Shown piece by piece: positions 26,702-35,076 of a stretch of DNA of 52,496 nucleotides. A model generated the notes under the pieces. That model saw nothing but the letters and a program-made list of their open reading frames with translations, was not told the origin of the DNA and did no database searches. The DNA comes from Streptococcus cuniculi. Its GTDB lineage: Bacteria; Bacillota; Bacilli; Lactobacillales; Streptococcaceae. Position numbers and translations under genes: made by a program. The stretch is taken from positions 1-52,496 of the forward strand of contig NZ_SPPD01000015.1 of NCBI RefSeq assembly GCF_004570575.1, given 5' to 3'. Position 1 is the first letter of the stretch. Each line of letters opens with the position of its first letter.

Positions 26702-27466
26702 TTAAATTGACAATAAATAATCAAAACTTTTTGCTAAACTATGTAGCATTCCAATCTTCGAGTAATCTTGTTCAATACAATAATACTCTACGCCGTTTGC
26801 TTCTCCCCAGCGAACAATCTTATCAAACCGTACATCTCCACTACCCAACTCCGTCAGGTTGTTGTCCATATCTTTAGGATTAAAGCCTTTTTTATAATCC
26901 TTGAGATGAACAATCGGAGCACGATACGAGAATTTTTTGAACTCTTCAACAGGATCTTTTCCTGCAACCGACATCCAATAAGTATCTGGCTCAGCATAAA
27001 TGCCCAAACCGTACTCTGGAGCAGTAATATAGTCCAAAACTGTCACACCCTCTATCTGGTTGTTAAAGTCATACTCTGGACAATGCAGGCCAACACGAAA
27101 GCCAAGACCTTTTAACTGCTCTTGAACGCGCAACAGCTGCTGCTTGGTCTTGATATAGCCGTCCAAGTGCTGTTCTTCATCATCGATGTATTTATCATAG
27201 ATTGTCTTGCAGTTAAAGAGCAAGGCCTCTTCAATGATACCGTCGATGTCATGAAAGAATCGATTATGCTTGATATGCATTCCAGCAATCTCAAAACCAT
27301 ATTGATCCACCAATGACTTGATTTCCTTAGGAGAATGACCACGCATTCCATCCAACTGCACGGCTTCAAATCCAATTTCCTTTAAAGCTTTAAAGGTTTC
27401 CTCTGGATTCTTGGCCAATTCCTTGCGAACCGAATAGAGCTGCGCCGCTATTTTCTTTTTCTCCAC
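26702..27466 (-). CDS. Sugar phosphate isomerase/epimerase-like TIM-barrel protein
   Basis: The 254-residue protein belongs to the xylose-isomerase-like TIM-barrel family (AP endonuclease family 2 fold), starting AAQLYSVRKELAKNPEETFK. Possible metal ligands lie in the strand ends GLHCPEYDF, YAEPDTYWM (Glu, Asp), PIVHLKDYKKG (His, Asp) and YCIEQDYS (Glu). The family includes the inositol enzymes IolE and IolI as well as 3-keto-glycoside processing enzymes. As iolE is otherwise missing from the cluster, it could dehydrate 2-keto-inositol, but it is shorter than IolE (about 300) and the AQLYSVR opening is found in many other members. Its neighbours are the aldo/keto reductase and the binding protein. 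Confidence 0.82.
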   Translation of the reverse strand: MEKKKIAAQLYSVRKELAKNPEETFKALKEIGFEAVQLDGMRGHSPKEIKSLVDQYGFEIAGMHIKHNRFFHDIDGIIEEALLFNCKTIYDKYIDDEEQHLDGYIKTKQQLLRVQEQLKGLGFRVGLHCPEYDFNNQIEGVTVLDYITAPEYGLGIYAEPDTYWMSVAGKDPVEEFKKFSYRAPIVHLKDYKKGFNPKDMDNNLTELGSGDVRFDKIVRWGEANGVEYYCIEQDYSKIGMLHSLAKSFDYLLSI

Positions 27467-27472
27467 TGATTT

Positions 27473-28423
27473 CTACTCTCCTTTCCTTAAAGATTCCATT
27501 TCCTCATCTGAAAGGCGAATGTCCAATGCATCAAGCGAATCCTGAAGATGCCACTCTTCTTCTGGACCAATCGTTGCAAATACTGGAAACGGTTGATTTA
27601 ATACATAAGCTAATGAAACTTGAATCGGCTTTACACCCTTTTTTCGCGCCAATCGATCACATATATCTAAGCGCTTCCAATTCAACTCATTAAAATAGAC
27701 ATCTACAAATTCTTTTAATTCTGGATTGTCCTTGTCTTCTTTTTTGAAGCGATGGCCAAAGAAACCTTCCGCCTGAGCAGACCAGGCAATCAAAGGAAAC
27801 TGATTGGCTTCATGCCAGTCTAGCATTTCTTGATTAGCTGTTACAGTATTGTCCCAGCGCTGACAGTTGACAGCAGCCAAACTTAAATTGGGGCTATTAA
27901 AGGATAGAGGATGCAACTGATGCTCCTGACAATAAGCTAGAGCTTCCTTGATTCGGTCCAAGGTCCAGTTAGATACTCCAAATGCTCGGATTTTCTGTTC
28001 ATCTACCAGCTGACTAAGTGTCTCCATTAAAGGACCTACAGGATAATTAGTATCATCACGGTGGAGTAACAAAATATCCACATAGTCTGTACCAAGCATT
28101 TCTAAACTAGTCGTTAAGTCCTGAATGATATCCCCTGGGGTCACTCTCGGTGCGTGAGGTGCTTCTCGAACGGGATGACAACACTTGGTAATAATCGTAT
28201 AGGCAGAACGTGGTTTCCCATTTAGCCACTCACCAATGACTGACTCGCTCTCTCTATAATGACGCGCAGTATCAATGGCTAATCCACCTGCATTGACATA
28301 AGCCCCAAACATCGCATGGACTTTTGACATATTGTTTAATTTCAGATAATCACTCGATCCCAAAATAATTTTGGATAGCCGAATTTCTCCACTGTCTACC
28401 TTTATGATTTCGTTTTTCACCAA
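27473..28423 (-). CDS. Aldo/keto reductase
   Basis: The 316-residue NAD(P)-dependent oxidoreductase has the catalytic tetrad of the family: Asp51 and Tyr56 in AIDTARHYRESE, Lys80 in TIITKCCHP, and His121 in DILLLHRDD. Further family features are FGVSNWTLDRIKEA and PIQVSLAYVLNQPFPVFATIG. It is the first gene of the leftward island operon, 7 bases before the TIM-barrel gene. Since IolG (inositol dehydrogenase) is missing, it could supply an oxidation or reduction step on a keto-sugar or cyclitol; that is inference from position. Confidence 0.9.
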   Translation of the reverse strand: MVKNEIIKVDSGEIRLSKIILGSSDYLKLNNMSKVHAMFGAYVNAGGLAIDTARHYRESESVIGEWLNGKPRSAYTIITKCCHPVREAPHAPRVTPGDIIQDLTTSLEMLGTDYVDILLLHRDDTNYPVGPLMETLSQLVDEQKIRAFGVSNWTLDRIKEALAYCQEHQLHPLSFNSPNLSLAAVNCQRWDNTVTANQEMLDWHEANQFPLIAWSAQAEGFFGHRFKKEDKDNPELKEFVDVYFNELNWKRLDICDRLARKKGVKPIQVSLAYVLNQPFPVFATIGPEEEWHLQDSLDALDIRLSDEEMESLRKGE

Positions 28424-28442
28424 GAAATCTCCTTTCTGTTTT

Positions 28443-28457
28443 TAGAAAACGCTTACT
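28443..28457 (-). promoter_or_regulatory. Candidate CcpA binding site (cre)
   Basis: TAGAAAACGCTTACT agrees with the cre consensus WTGNAANCGNWNNCW at all but one fixed position. It lies just downstream of the island promoter's -10 and before the first gene, a position from which CcpA usually blocks transcription. It predicts catabolite repression of the island. Confidence 0.55.
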
Positions 28458-28468
28458 TATACATATCC

Positions 28469-28497
28469 AGTCTACCATATACAAAAATGACTTTCAA
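28469..28497 (-). promoter_or_regulatory. Promoter of the sugar island operon
   Basis: On the minus strand TTGAAA (28492-28497) and TAGACT (28469-28474) are separated by exactly 17 bases. This is the only good sigma-A promoter upstream of the aldo/keto reductase and probably drives much of the 28423-9774 transcript. Confidence 0.6.
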
Positions 28498-28552
28498 CAG
28501 AACGAATAACAAACTTTTACAAATTTTATACAAAAAAATGTTATTAATAAAC

Positions 28553-28581
28553 TTGATTTTTAAGCCAATCTTGGTTATGGT
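28553..28581 (+). promoter_or_regulatory. Promoter of the divergent metallophosphoesterase gene
   Basis: TTGATT (28553-28558), a 17-base spacer and TATGGT (28576-28581) lie about 35 bases before the start codon. The shared 180-base intergenic region could let one regulator control both directions. Confidence 0.5.
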
Positions 28582-28616
28582 AAAAGCATAGAAAGTTTAA
28601 CGAAAGGATGTTCTTG

Positions 28617-29489
28617 ATGCTCACTTATCCAAACAAAACATTCACTATTTTACAGTTTACCGATATTCATATCGGCGAAGCACCTTTTAATCAAAAGGAT
28701 CTCAAAAGCTTTGAAAAAATCAAGGCCACTCTTGAGTCAACACCAGCTGATTTGATTTGCATTACCGGTGATTTGATTTGGTCTGATGGCGTGAAGGAGC
28801 CCCAAAAAGGATTGAAGGTCCTAGCAGACATCTTTAATCAGTACCCTATTCCACTAGCCATCACTTATGGAAACCACGACTCCGAACAATCCTTATCCCG
28901 TCAAGATTTGCAAGCCTTAGAACAAGAATACTTCCATTACCTAGCACCAAAATCACATGTATTTTGCGATAGCCACCATAAAGAATGCTTTACCATTGAA
29001 CTGTATAAAGACCAACGGTTAAGCAATGTGCTTTATTTCATTGATTCTGGAGCAGATGCTTTGCTAGACATTGAAAGCTATGACTGGGTGTCCTTAGAGC
29101 AAGTAAACTGGTACAAAGAAACATCTCAACAATATTTGATGCAACACCCAGATTTGACTCACGATTTACTCTTTTTGCATATTCCACTCCCTGAATTTGA
29201 ACAGGCAGGAGAACATATTATTGATGGGCATTATTGGGAAATGAACCCTCGTATCTCAGCCCCTAAATTAAATACCGGACTCTTCAGCCATATCTTGTAT
29301 CAACACCACATACATGCTATTTTCTGCGGACACGATCACGATAATAACTTCGAGGGAGTCTTCTTAAACCATCGGTTTATCTATGGAAATGTTTCTGGCT
29401 ATAATTGCTATGGTGTTTTACCACGAGGCTACCGATCAATCACTCTTTCTCCTAATAATATGGAAACGGAGATTCACACCTACTCATAA
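28617..29489 (+). CDS. Calcineurin-like metallophosphoesterase
   Basis: The 290-residue protein has the full metallophosphoesterase motif series: FTDIHIGE (Asp, His), ITGDLIWSDG (GD), YGNHDSEQ (GNHD), FLHIPLPEF (His) and CGHDHDNNF (GHxH-like). It resembles the fungal Dcr2/bacterial phosphohydrolase subgroup. No signal peptide is visible. I choose ATG 28617, since GAAAGGA lies eight bases upstream; the ATG at 28608 is immediately adjacent to that site. It is the only rightward gene of the island, divergent from the aldo/keto reductase, and may dephosphorylate a pathway compound, although its substrate is unknown. Confidence 0.88.
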   Translation: MLTYPNKTFTILQFTDIHIGEAPFNQKDLKSFEKIKATLESTPADLICITGDLIWSDGVKEPQKGLKVLADIFNQYPIPLAITYGNHDSEQSLSRQDLQALEQEYFHYLAPKSHVFCDSHHKECFTIELYKDQRLSNVLYFIDSGADALLDIESYDWVSLEQVNWYKETSQQYLMQHPDLTHDLLFLHIPLPEFEQAGEHIIDGHYWEMNPRISAPKLNTGLFSHILYQHHIHAIFCGHDHDNNFEGVFLNHRFIYGNVSGYNCYGVLPRGYRSITLSPNNMETEIHTYS

Positions 29490-29490
29490 A

Positions 29491-29531
29491 AAATACCGAG
29501 AGAACACGGATACCCTGTTCTCTCGGTATTT
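29491..29531. terminator. Strong bidirectional terminator between the phosphoesterase gene and ksgA
   Basis: AAATACCGAGAGAACA and TGTTCTCTCGGTATTT form a perfect 16-bp stem with a 9-base loop, followed by T-runs in both directions. It can end the rightward phosphoesterase transcript and the leftward ksgA transcript. Confidence 0.88.
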
Positions 29532-29550
29532 TTATATCTCCAATCAATTT

Positions 29551-30426
29551 CTATCCCAATCCTTCTGCCTTTAGGCTATCTGCCAAACGTGCAAAATCTT
29601 CTAAAGTAAGAGCCTCCCCGCGGACAGTCGGTTGCAAGCTGGCTGCGTCAAGTGCTGCTTCTAGCTTTTCTTTGACACCATCAGCCTTGCCAAAATAGCT
29701 GGTCAGATTGTTCCACAAGGTCTTGCGGCGATGGGTAAAGCTGGCTTTTGCCACCTTGAAAAAGAACTTTTCATCTGTCACCGCTACCGCAGGTTCTGGA
29801 CGTCTGGTCATTTTCAAAATAGCGCTATCCACATTTGGCGCAGGCACAAAGACCGTACGCGGTACGATAAAGGCTACTTTAGCCGTCATGTAATACTGTA
29901 CCGCAATCGACAAGCTCCCGTAAGCCTTGGTGTTGGGCACTGCTGAAATGCGGTCAGCCACCTCCCGCTGCATCATCACGACAAACTCGCTAAAGGGAAT
30001 GCCACTTTCAATCAAGTGCATCAAAATCGGTGTCGTAATGTAGTAAGGGAGATTGGCCACCACCTTAATCGGCAAGGCTGGATTTTTAAACTGCTTAACA
30101 GCTGCTTCCAAGTCAGTCTTTAAAATGTCCTGATTGACCACGGTCACATTGTCAAAATCACGGAGCGTATCCGCCAAAATCGGTACCAAGCGCTCATCAA
30201 TCTCAAAGGCCATAACCTCCGCTGCTCGCTCTGCCAAAAACTCTGTCAAAGCCCCAATTCCAGGCCCAATCTCAATGACATTGACCGCCTCATCAATCTC
30301 TGCCGTATCCACAATCTTCTGTAAAATATTGGTATCGGTCAAAAAATTCTGACCAAAGGACTTCTTAAACGTAAAACCATGACGCTCCAAAATCGCGCGC
30401 GTCACGCTGTAATCTGCAATATGCAT
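29551..30426 (-). CDS. ksgA: 16S rRNA dimethyladenosine transferase KsgA (RsmA)
   Basis: KsgA dimethylates two adjacent adenosines in the 3'-terminal hairpin of 16S rRNA during 30S assembly. The 291-residue protein shows GQNFLTD, the SAM-binding [13 protein letters not shown], the acidic EIDERL, the catalytic [10 protein letters not shown], and the C-terminal helical domain with [13 protein letters not shown]. Its length is normal. In related streptococci it is followed directly by rsgA; here the terminator and the sugar island intervene. Confidence 0.95.
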   Translation of the reverse strand: MHIADYSVTRAILERHGFTFKKSFGQNFLTDTNILQKIVDTAEIDEAVNVIEIGPGIGALTEFLAERAAEVMAFEIDERLVPILADTLRDFDNVTVVNQDILKTDLEAAVKQFKNPALPIKVVANLPYYITTPILMHLIESGIPFSEFVVMMQREVADRISAVPNTKAYGSLSIAVQYYMTAKVAFIVPRTVFVPAPNVDSAILKMTRRPEPAVAVTDEKFFFKVAKASFTHRRKTLWNNLTSYFGKADGVKEKLEAALDAASLQPTVRGEALTLEDFARLADSLKAEGLG

Positions 30427-30459
30427 ACCTTCTTGTAACTCTCTTTCATTTCAGGGTTA

Positions 30460-31545
30460 TCATTTTATTACTTTTCTTCCTAACAATAGCTTTTGAATTT
30501 GCCGTTCTACAAAAGAAAAATAAGGTTTTTCAATAAATTTTTGGCGTGCCACTTCAACCAACAAACACATTGTAAACACAAGTATAACTGCTAGTATAGA
30601 ATAGGGGATTAAATAGGGACTATTCGAAAAAGTCGCATTTTTAAATACCGTAACCCACCAGAAATCACGTAATAACGGATGCTCATGTATGATATAGATT
30701 CCAAACGTGGTCGAAGAGACGAGATTAATGAATCGATGATGACCAATGTCTAATTTTCTAAAACCTAGAAATATGAAAAGAGAGGCTAACGCTGTCGGCA
30801 ACTTATTTTTCCCATAAAAATAGATAGCTTCTCCAGCAAAACCTGGCCATCTCAATCCCAATAAATCTAGCACAAGAACACTACTATAAATGAATACGAT
30901 AGATAACATCGCCCAGAAAAGATAGATACTGGCTCTCTTTTGCAATCGATCCCCGTATAATCTAACATATCCAGCAACCGAATAAAGATACATAAACCAT
31001 AACAAATCATTACTTTCAAAGCTCTTTTTCGTCACAGTAGGAATTATAACCCACATAAATCCTACTAACATCAACAGTCTTTGATAACTTTTCCTATCTA
31101 AACTTGTGAGCAATCAATTTATATATGGAGATAGTATCAATAATACTATGTAACAGCTGATGAACCACCATTTTCTATATAGTATAGGTACTATATAGGT
31201 AAACGCCCAATGAACATCAAACTTAGCAGGTCCAATAGCTATTCCTAACAAAAAGAAAGGAAGAGAGTAAGTGGAAAGTTGCAACCAAATCGCTAAGACC
31301 TTACGCCATTCTAAAGTGGTTTTATGGATTAAAAAGTAGCCTGAAATGAGAACAAAAATATTAACGCCTATATTTCCAGCCAAGGGCAAAAATTGAATCC
31401 ATAGCCTATTCATGCTGATAGTGTTTATGGGAAAATCAAAGTGACCAAAAACCGAAAAATGAGAAGCAATGATTCCAAGCATTGCAACAATTCTTAATAA
31501 TTCAATATTGGACTGTCTGACTAATCGATTCTGCGCTTTCTCCAT
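30460..31545 (-). pseudogene. Acyltransferase-3 family membrane protein, interrupted by one TGA
   Basis: Two contiguous in-frame pieces (143 and 217 residues) together make one acyltransferase-3 (OafA/WecH-like) membrane protein of about 360 residues, the usual size. The first piece starts NIELLRIVAMLGIIASHFS with the conserved His, and continues with ISGYFLI. The second carries the remaining membrane helices and TFGIYIIHEHPLLRD, typical of the C-terminal half. They are separated only by a TGA at 31114-31116 in SPYIN-stop-LLTSL; a CGA-to-TGA change is the simplest origin. Such enzymes acylate surface sugars. A downstream TTG could restart translation, but no good ribosome site precedes it. 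Confidence 0.82.
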
Positions 31546-31650
31546 CGTTCTTCCCTAAATTCCTCACAATCATCTTTTTCTTTCTATACCTTATCCTACT
31601 AACAGCTTCTCCATCCACCATAAAAGCCTCCATATATAGTAATGAGCAGA

Positions 31651-33021
31651 CTATCGTTCAAGCTGTTGTTTCATCTCGTCAAGACTTTCCTGACTAATAT
31701 AGAGTCCTGCTTGAGGAAATGTTGTCGCATTAATAGTACAGTCAAATTTTGAAATCATTCCATCTATCGGCTGGATCCAGCCCTCCCATGTCTCATCAAA
31801 TACCATTCCCATTCGTTTCCAGTCTGTAAACATGGGAAGAACATATCCATCCCCATTTCCCTTCTTTAAAGGAAAACTAAATGTCGTGTCCTTTGTCAGA
31901 GTGGTTTTCCCCTCTTCATCCGGCTGCTCCATCTCCCCATCTCGTTTCGTTGGGACTAAAAATTTTGCTTTTACCAACTCTTGTGACATAAAACGATGAT
32001 AAAGCCTGTAAATGAGTTGCTGATCTTCCGTCTCAAGATTTCCGAGCTGTCCCATCAACAGCATCCAGCGCACAAGGTCAGGATTCGTAATCGGTATTTG
32101 AATAGCCGGTAGATGCGACCAGTCTGGTGGTGCTACCAAATCCTCCGCAGAAACGGACACTTGCTCCTCTAATGTAAAAACACCTACAGCACCATTTAGA
32201 TAAAAAGACGCCTCTAAAAAATGAACAATTCCCTGTCCATCCTCGCCCTTGACAATCTTTTCAAGAGTAAATTTAGGCTCCTGCTCTATATAAGACTGTA
32301 ACTCACTATGAGAGACTAGAGGACAAATCTGAATCAGTGGACCTGAACAAGAATAGGAACCATCGTCATACTTAAACGTTTTGGAAAACAAATGTGGCTC
32401 TCCCGTAGCAGTGGAATAAACAGCGTAGAAAGCATTGACTTCAAGTATTTTATCTTTTAAAATCCCTTTTAAGATTTCTAATTTCCCTTGATAGGCTTCT
32501 TGCATGCCACTAGCTTCATTTTCCGCATTCTGGGAATGGTACCAAATAAATAATCGGATAATTTCTGCTATGTCTGAGAAGCTGACATCCGCAATATCTG
32601 CTTCACTCAATGTTCCATTTTGTAGTCTAACAAAGGAATTTCCAAGCGCTGTCACATAAGCACCATAACGTTCCTTATCCGAAGAACTCTCATTAGAAAT
32701 AACGGTTCCCTTTTTCAGTAAAGAGGAATCTACTTCAATCAGCAAGCTCCCCTTTGTATCCACTAATTCTGATACTGACTGTTGTTTGATATTTTGTATC
32801 TGCTTGATGTTCACCAAAAAGGACTTCGCATCTTCATCGCCAATATTTCTAGCCCATAGGGTATCTCCCACTCGAATCTGCCCCTTGACCTCTCCGACCA
32901 CCACCAGATCACCTGACCTTTTCAGATTGAAAATATCCTCTACTCCAAACACGCTTGAATGTTCTTGAGCTGCTGGTTGTTGCTGCTCTTTGTTCTTTTT
33001 TAAAAAATCAAATAATCCCAT
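31651..33021 (-). CDS. SseB-domain protein with an N-terminal translation-factor-like barrel
   Basis: The 456-residue cytosolic protein begins GLFDFLKKNKEQQQ, then has a segment (about residues 25-110; VVVGEVKGQIRVGDTLWARN) resembling the beta-barrel domain 2 of EF-Tu-type factors. The middle is unassigned. The C-terminal ~110 residues fit the SseB N-terminal domain: ELVKAKFLVPTKRDGEMEQP, then FSFPLKKGNGDGYVLPMFTDWKRMGM. SseB domains occur in proteins of unknown function, including type VII-associated ones. Its stop-to-start distance to rnmV is zero (overlap at 33021), so it is translated with rnmV, although this gene is not part of the usual core block. Confidence 0.65.
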   Translation of the reverse strand: MGLFDFLKKNKEQQQPAAQEHSSVFGVEDIFNLKRSGDLVVVGEVKGQIRVGDTLWARNIGDEDAKSFLVNIKQIQNIKQQSVSELVDTKGSLLIEVDSSLLKKGTVISNESSSDKERYGAYVTALGNSFVRLQNGTLSEADIADVSFSDIAEIIRLFIWYHSQNAENEASGMQEAYQGKLEILKGILKDKILEVNAFYAVYSTATGEPHLFSKTFKYDDGSYSCSGPLIQICPLVSHSELQSYIEQEPKFTLEKIVKGEDGQGIVHFLEASFYLNGAVGVFTLEEQVSVSAEDLVAPPDWSHLPAIQIPITNPDLVRWMLLMGQLGNLETEDQQLIYRLYHRFMSQELVKAKFLVPTKRDGEMEQPDEEGKTTLTKDTTFSFPLKKGNGDGYVLPMFTDWKRMGMVFDETWEGWIQPIDGMISKFDCTINATTFPQAGLYISQESLDEMKQQLER

Positions 33022-33581
33022 TATTCATACCCCTCCATAACCTTTTCGACTTCAGCTAGCGAGATGCCAAACATCTCTAGGCGTTTCAAAAGTTGCTTGC
33101 CGTTGGTATAGCCAATGCGGAGCTGCTCACCGAGGTACTCCCTGCGCTTGCGGCTGTCTGAACCTGCGAGAAAACCGAGGCGAATCAAATCGCTCCGCAT
33201 GATGTCAAAAGCAGGCCTTTCTTCCTCTGCACCCAAGACCTGTGAGAGGGCCTTGTCCAAGTCCTCAAAAGACGCATGCTCGATGCCGAGCGACTTGCCC
33301 TTGGTCTTGGAGCTGGGTACTGCCTCATCGCGATTTAAAAAGGCGTGCTTGGCGGTCGGAACAGCTGCCATAATCAGTTTCCGAATCCGCTCACCGTTAA
33401 AATCTGGATCTGTAAAAACAATCACCCCATGCAGGTCATTCAAGCGCTTAATCCGCTCGAGATCCGCCTGCGAAATGGCAGACCCTCTGGTTTCATAGGT
33501 TTCTACCTCGTAAAATCGTTTGAGATTGGCTGTGTCATCTCGTCCTTCAACCACAATGATTTCTGATATGTTTTTCTTCAT
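33021..33581 (-). CDS. rnmV: Ribonuclease M5
   Basis: RNase M5 performs the final maturation of 5S rRNA. The 186-residue protein contains a TOPRIM domain with catalytic Glu in IIVVEGRDD and the DPDFNGERIR acidic motif, followed by FLNRDEAV and GIEHAS motifs, and a C-terminal domain with LGFLAGSDSRKRREYLGEQLRIGYTNGKQLLKRLEMF that binds the RNA. It starts 2 bases after tatD, and ksgA is expected next; the SseB-domain and acyltransferase genes separate them here. Confidence 0.95.
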   Translation of the reverse strand: MKKNISEIIVVEGRDDTANLKRFYEVETYETRGSAISQADLERIKRLNDLHGVIVFTDPDFNGERIRKLIMAAVPTAKHAFLNRDEAVPSSKTKGKSLGIEHASFEDLDKALSQVLGAEEERPAFDIMRSDLIRLGFLAGSDSRKRREYLGEQLRIGYTNGKQLLKRLEMFGISLAEVEKVMEGYE

Positions 33582-33582
33582 A

Positions 33583-34359
33583 TCAGTCTTTCAATCCAAA
33601 CAGCTCTTGCGCATTGGCGTAGGTTCTACTTGCGACTTCTTCGCTAGATAAACCGCGGAGCTCTGCGATTTTATCGACCACATAGCGGGTATAGGCCGTG
33701 CGATTTTCCCGTCCACGTTTGGGAACAGGAGCTAGATACGGAGCATCGGTTTCAACCAAAATTTTATCTAGCGGCAAGTGAGTCGCTGCTTCTTGAATAT
33801 CCGTTGCTTTCTTAAAAGTGACAACGCCCGAAAAGGAAATGGTCATCCCAAGCTTGATAAAGCGCTCTGCCATTTCCAAAGAGCCTGAATAAGAGTGCAT
33901 AATCCCACCACGTAGTCCAACGCCCTCGCTCTTGATGATGTCATAGGTGTCCTCTAAGGCATCGCGGGTGTGGACAACAAAGGGCAAGTCCAATTCTTTT
34001 GCTAAAGCAATCTGCCGGCGAAAGACCTGCTCCTGCACCTCTTTGGGCGCCGTCATCCAGTAGTAATCCAAGCCAATCTCCCCCAGGGCGATGACCTTAT
34101 CGTGCTGCAATTGCTCACGCAAAAACTGCTCAACCTCATCAGTATAGGTACCAGCTTCAGTCGGATGCCAGCCAATGGTCGCATAGACTTGCTCATAGCG
34201 AGTTGCCAAGTCCAAGGCACGTTTAATTGTCGGCCTATCAAAGCCCACCACATTCATTCTGGTCACGCCCATTTCTGCTGCTAAGGCTAATTCCTCATCA
34301 GCCCGTCCTTCAAACTCTTCAACGTTGAGGTGAGTATGGGTATCAAAAATTTGAATCAT
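33583..34359 (-). CDS. tatD: TatD-family metal-dependent hydrolase (DNase)
   Basis: The 258-residue TIM-barrel enzyme belongs to the TatD family of 3'-5' exodeoxyribonucleases. Metal ligands and signatures are visible: DTHTHLNVEEF, GWHPTEA, ALGEIGLDYYW, FRRQIALAKELDLPFVVHTRDA, GGIMHSYSG, LVETDAPYLAP. It is preceded by the rpmH terminator and its own upstream region, and followed at once by rnmV. Confidence 0.94.
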   Translation of the reverse strand: MIQIFDTHTHLNVEEFEGRADEELALAAEMGVTRMNVVGFDRPTIKRALDLATRYEQVYATIGWHPTEAGTYTDEVEQFLREQLQHDKVIALGEIGLDYYWMTAPKEVQEQVFRRQIALAKELDLPFVVHTRDALEDTYDIIKSEGVGLRGGIMHSYSGSLEMAERFIKLGMTISFSGVVTFKKATDIQEAATHLPLDKILVETDAPYLAPVPKRGRENRTAYTRYVVDKIAELRGLSSEEVASRTYANAQELFGLKD

Positions 34360-34421
34360 TTTTTCTCCTGTACTATTTGCAACTCAAAAACTCATTTTCT
34401 TTATTATACCGCTTTTGCCAT

Positions 34422-34460
34422 AAAAAAACCAACAGACTCGAGTTTCTGCTGGCTTTTTTA
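34422..34460 (-). terminator. rpmH terminator
   Basis: On the minus strand GCCAGCAGA and TCTGTTGG pair (one G-U) around an 8-base loop and are followed by seven T residues, right after the rpmH stop. The plus strand also carries a T-run, so it may act both ways. Confidence 0.75.
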
Positions 34461-34468
34461 TCGTTTTA

Positions 34469-34606
34469 TTATGCCACTGCAAGCACTTTGCGTCCTTTAC
34501 GACGACGAGCTGCTAACACGCGACGGCCGTTTTTAGTTGACATACGGTTACGGAATCCGTGTTTGCGTGCGCGACGGATTTTACTTGGTTGAAAAGTACG
34601 TTTCAC
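34469..34606 (-). CDS. rpmH: 50S ribosomal protein L34
   Basis: The 45-residue basic protein starts [18 protein letters not shown] and contains [19 protein letters not shown], the invariant L34 sequence. It ends KVLAVA, one residue longer than the common KVLAA end. The start codon is GTG at 34606, with AGGAGG eight bases upstream; no in-frame ATG is suitable. It lies directly downstream of a near-consensus promoter, with a terminator after it. L34 sits near the exit tunnel of the 50S subunit. Confidence 0.97.
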   Translation of the reverse strand: MKRTFQPSKIRRARKHGFRNRMSTKNGRRVLAARRRKGRKVLAVA

Positions 34607-34679
34607 GATGAATACCTCCTCATAGATTTTGTATTCGTTTAGCCGGCTAGTTTTGATCAGTTACTAAACATACTTTACC

Positions 34680-34708
34680 ATTCTATCTGATTCTGTCGGC
34701 TTTGTCAA
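34680..34708 (-). promoter_or_regulatory. Strong sigma-A promoter of rpmH
   Basis: Minus strand: TTGACA (34703-34708), 17-base spacer, TAGAAT (34680-34685). It lies about 75 bases before the GTG start. TnGBS-type elements insert 15-17 bases upstream of such -35 boxes, which makes this promoter the likely target of the neighbouring element. Confidence 0.85.
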
Positions 34709-34807
34709 GCTATTCTGGTTGGTCGTGTGTGTCTATCTTTTTGGGAACGTTCGGATATTCCTTATATATAGCCAAGAAAACTGATAAAACTAGTATTCTT
34801 ATCAAAA

Positions 34808-34845
34808 AAGACTGAGACAAATTATTTTTTCTTTGCCTCAGTCTT
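34808..34845. repeat. Inverted repeat AAGACTGAG/CTCAGTCTT
   Basis: A perfect 9-bp stem (34808-34816 with 34837-34845) encloses an AT-rich 20-base loop. It lies immediately before the candidate small-RNA promoter. It resembles intergenic GACTGAG hairpins found at many places in streptococcal genomes and may be a terminator or repeat element. Confidence 0.45.
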
Positions 34846-34955
34846 GACGATATTGTCCTTAATCTGTTACAATACTGTTTGACTGATTAAGCAAAGGTCT
34901 AGTTTGTCTTAATCGGTGGTGTAGAAGCTGGAACTTCTGCACCATTTTTCATTTT
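34844..34955 (+). ncRNA. Candidate small RNA near the end of the mobile element
   Basis: TTGACG (34844-34849), an 18-base spacer and TACAAT (34868-34873) make a good rightward promoter. The predicted transcript from about 34880 folds into GATTAAG/CTTAATC (34885-34914) and a terminator-like stem GGTGTAGAAG/CTTCTGCACC (34918-34943) followed by ATTTTTCATTTT. No coding frame with a ribosome site is seen. It would be about 75 nt. The rest of 34709-35020 holds no gene that I can support. Confidence 0.42.
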
Positions 34956-35020
34956 CTGATAAGCTTATTATACTATATCCTCCCCCTGGATGCAACTATT
35001 TGAATGAAAAAACATGACGA

Positions 35021-35056
35021 AAAAGCCTCCAAAAAATACAATTTTTAGCAGGTTTT
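35021..35056 (-). terminator. Probable terminator of the transposase gene
   Basis: AAAAGCCTCCAAAAAAT and ATTTTTAGCAGGTTTT form an imperfect AT-rich stem about 20 bases after the transposase stop. Leftward it runs into GGCTTTTTCG. Part of the stem could instead be the terminal inverted repeat of the element. Confidence 0.45.
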
Positions 35057-35076
35057 ATATGTGAAATTACGAATTA

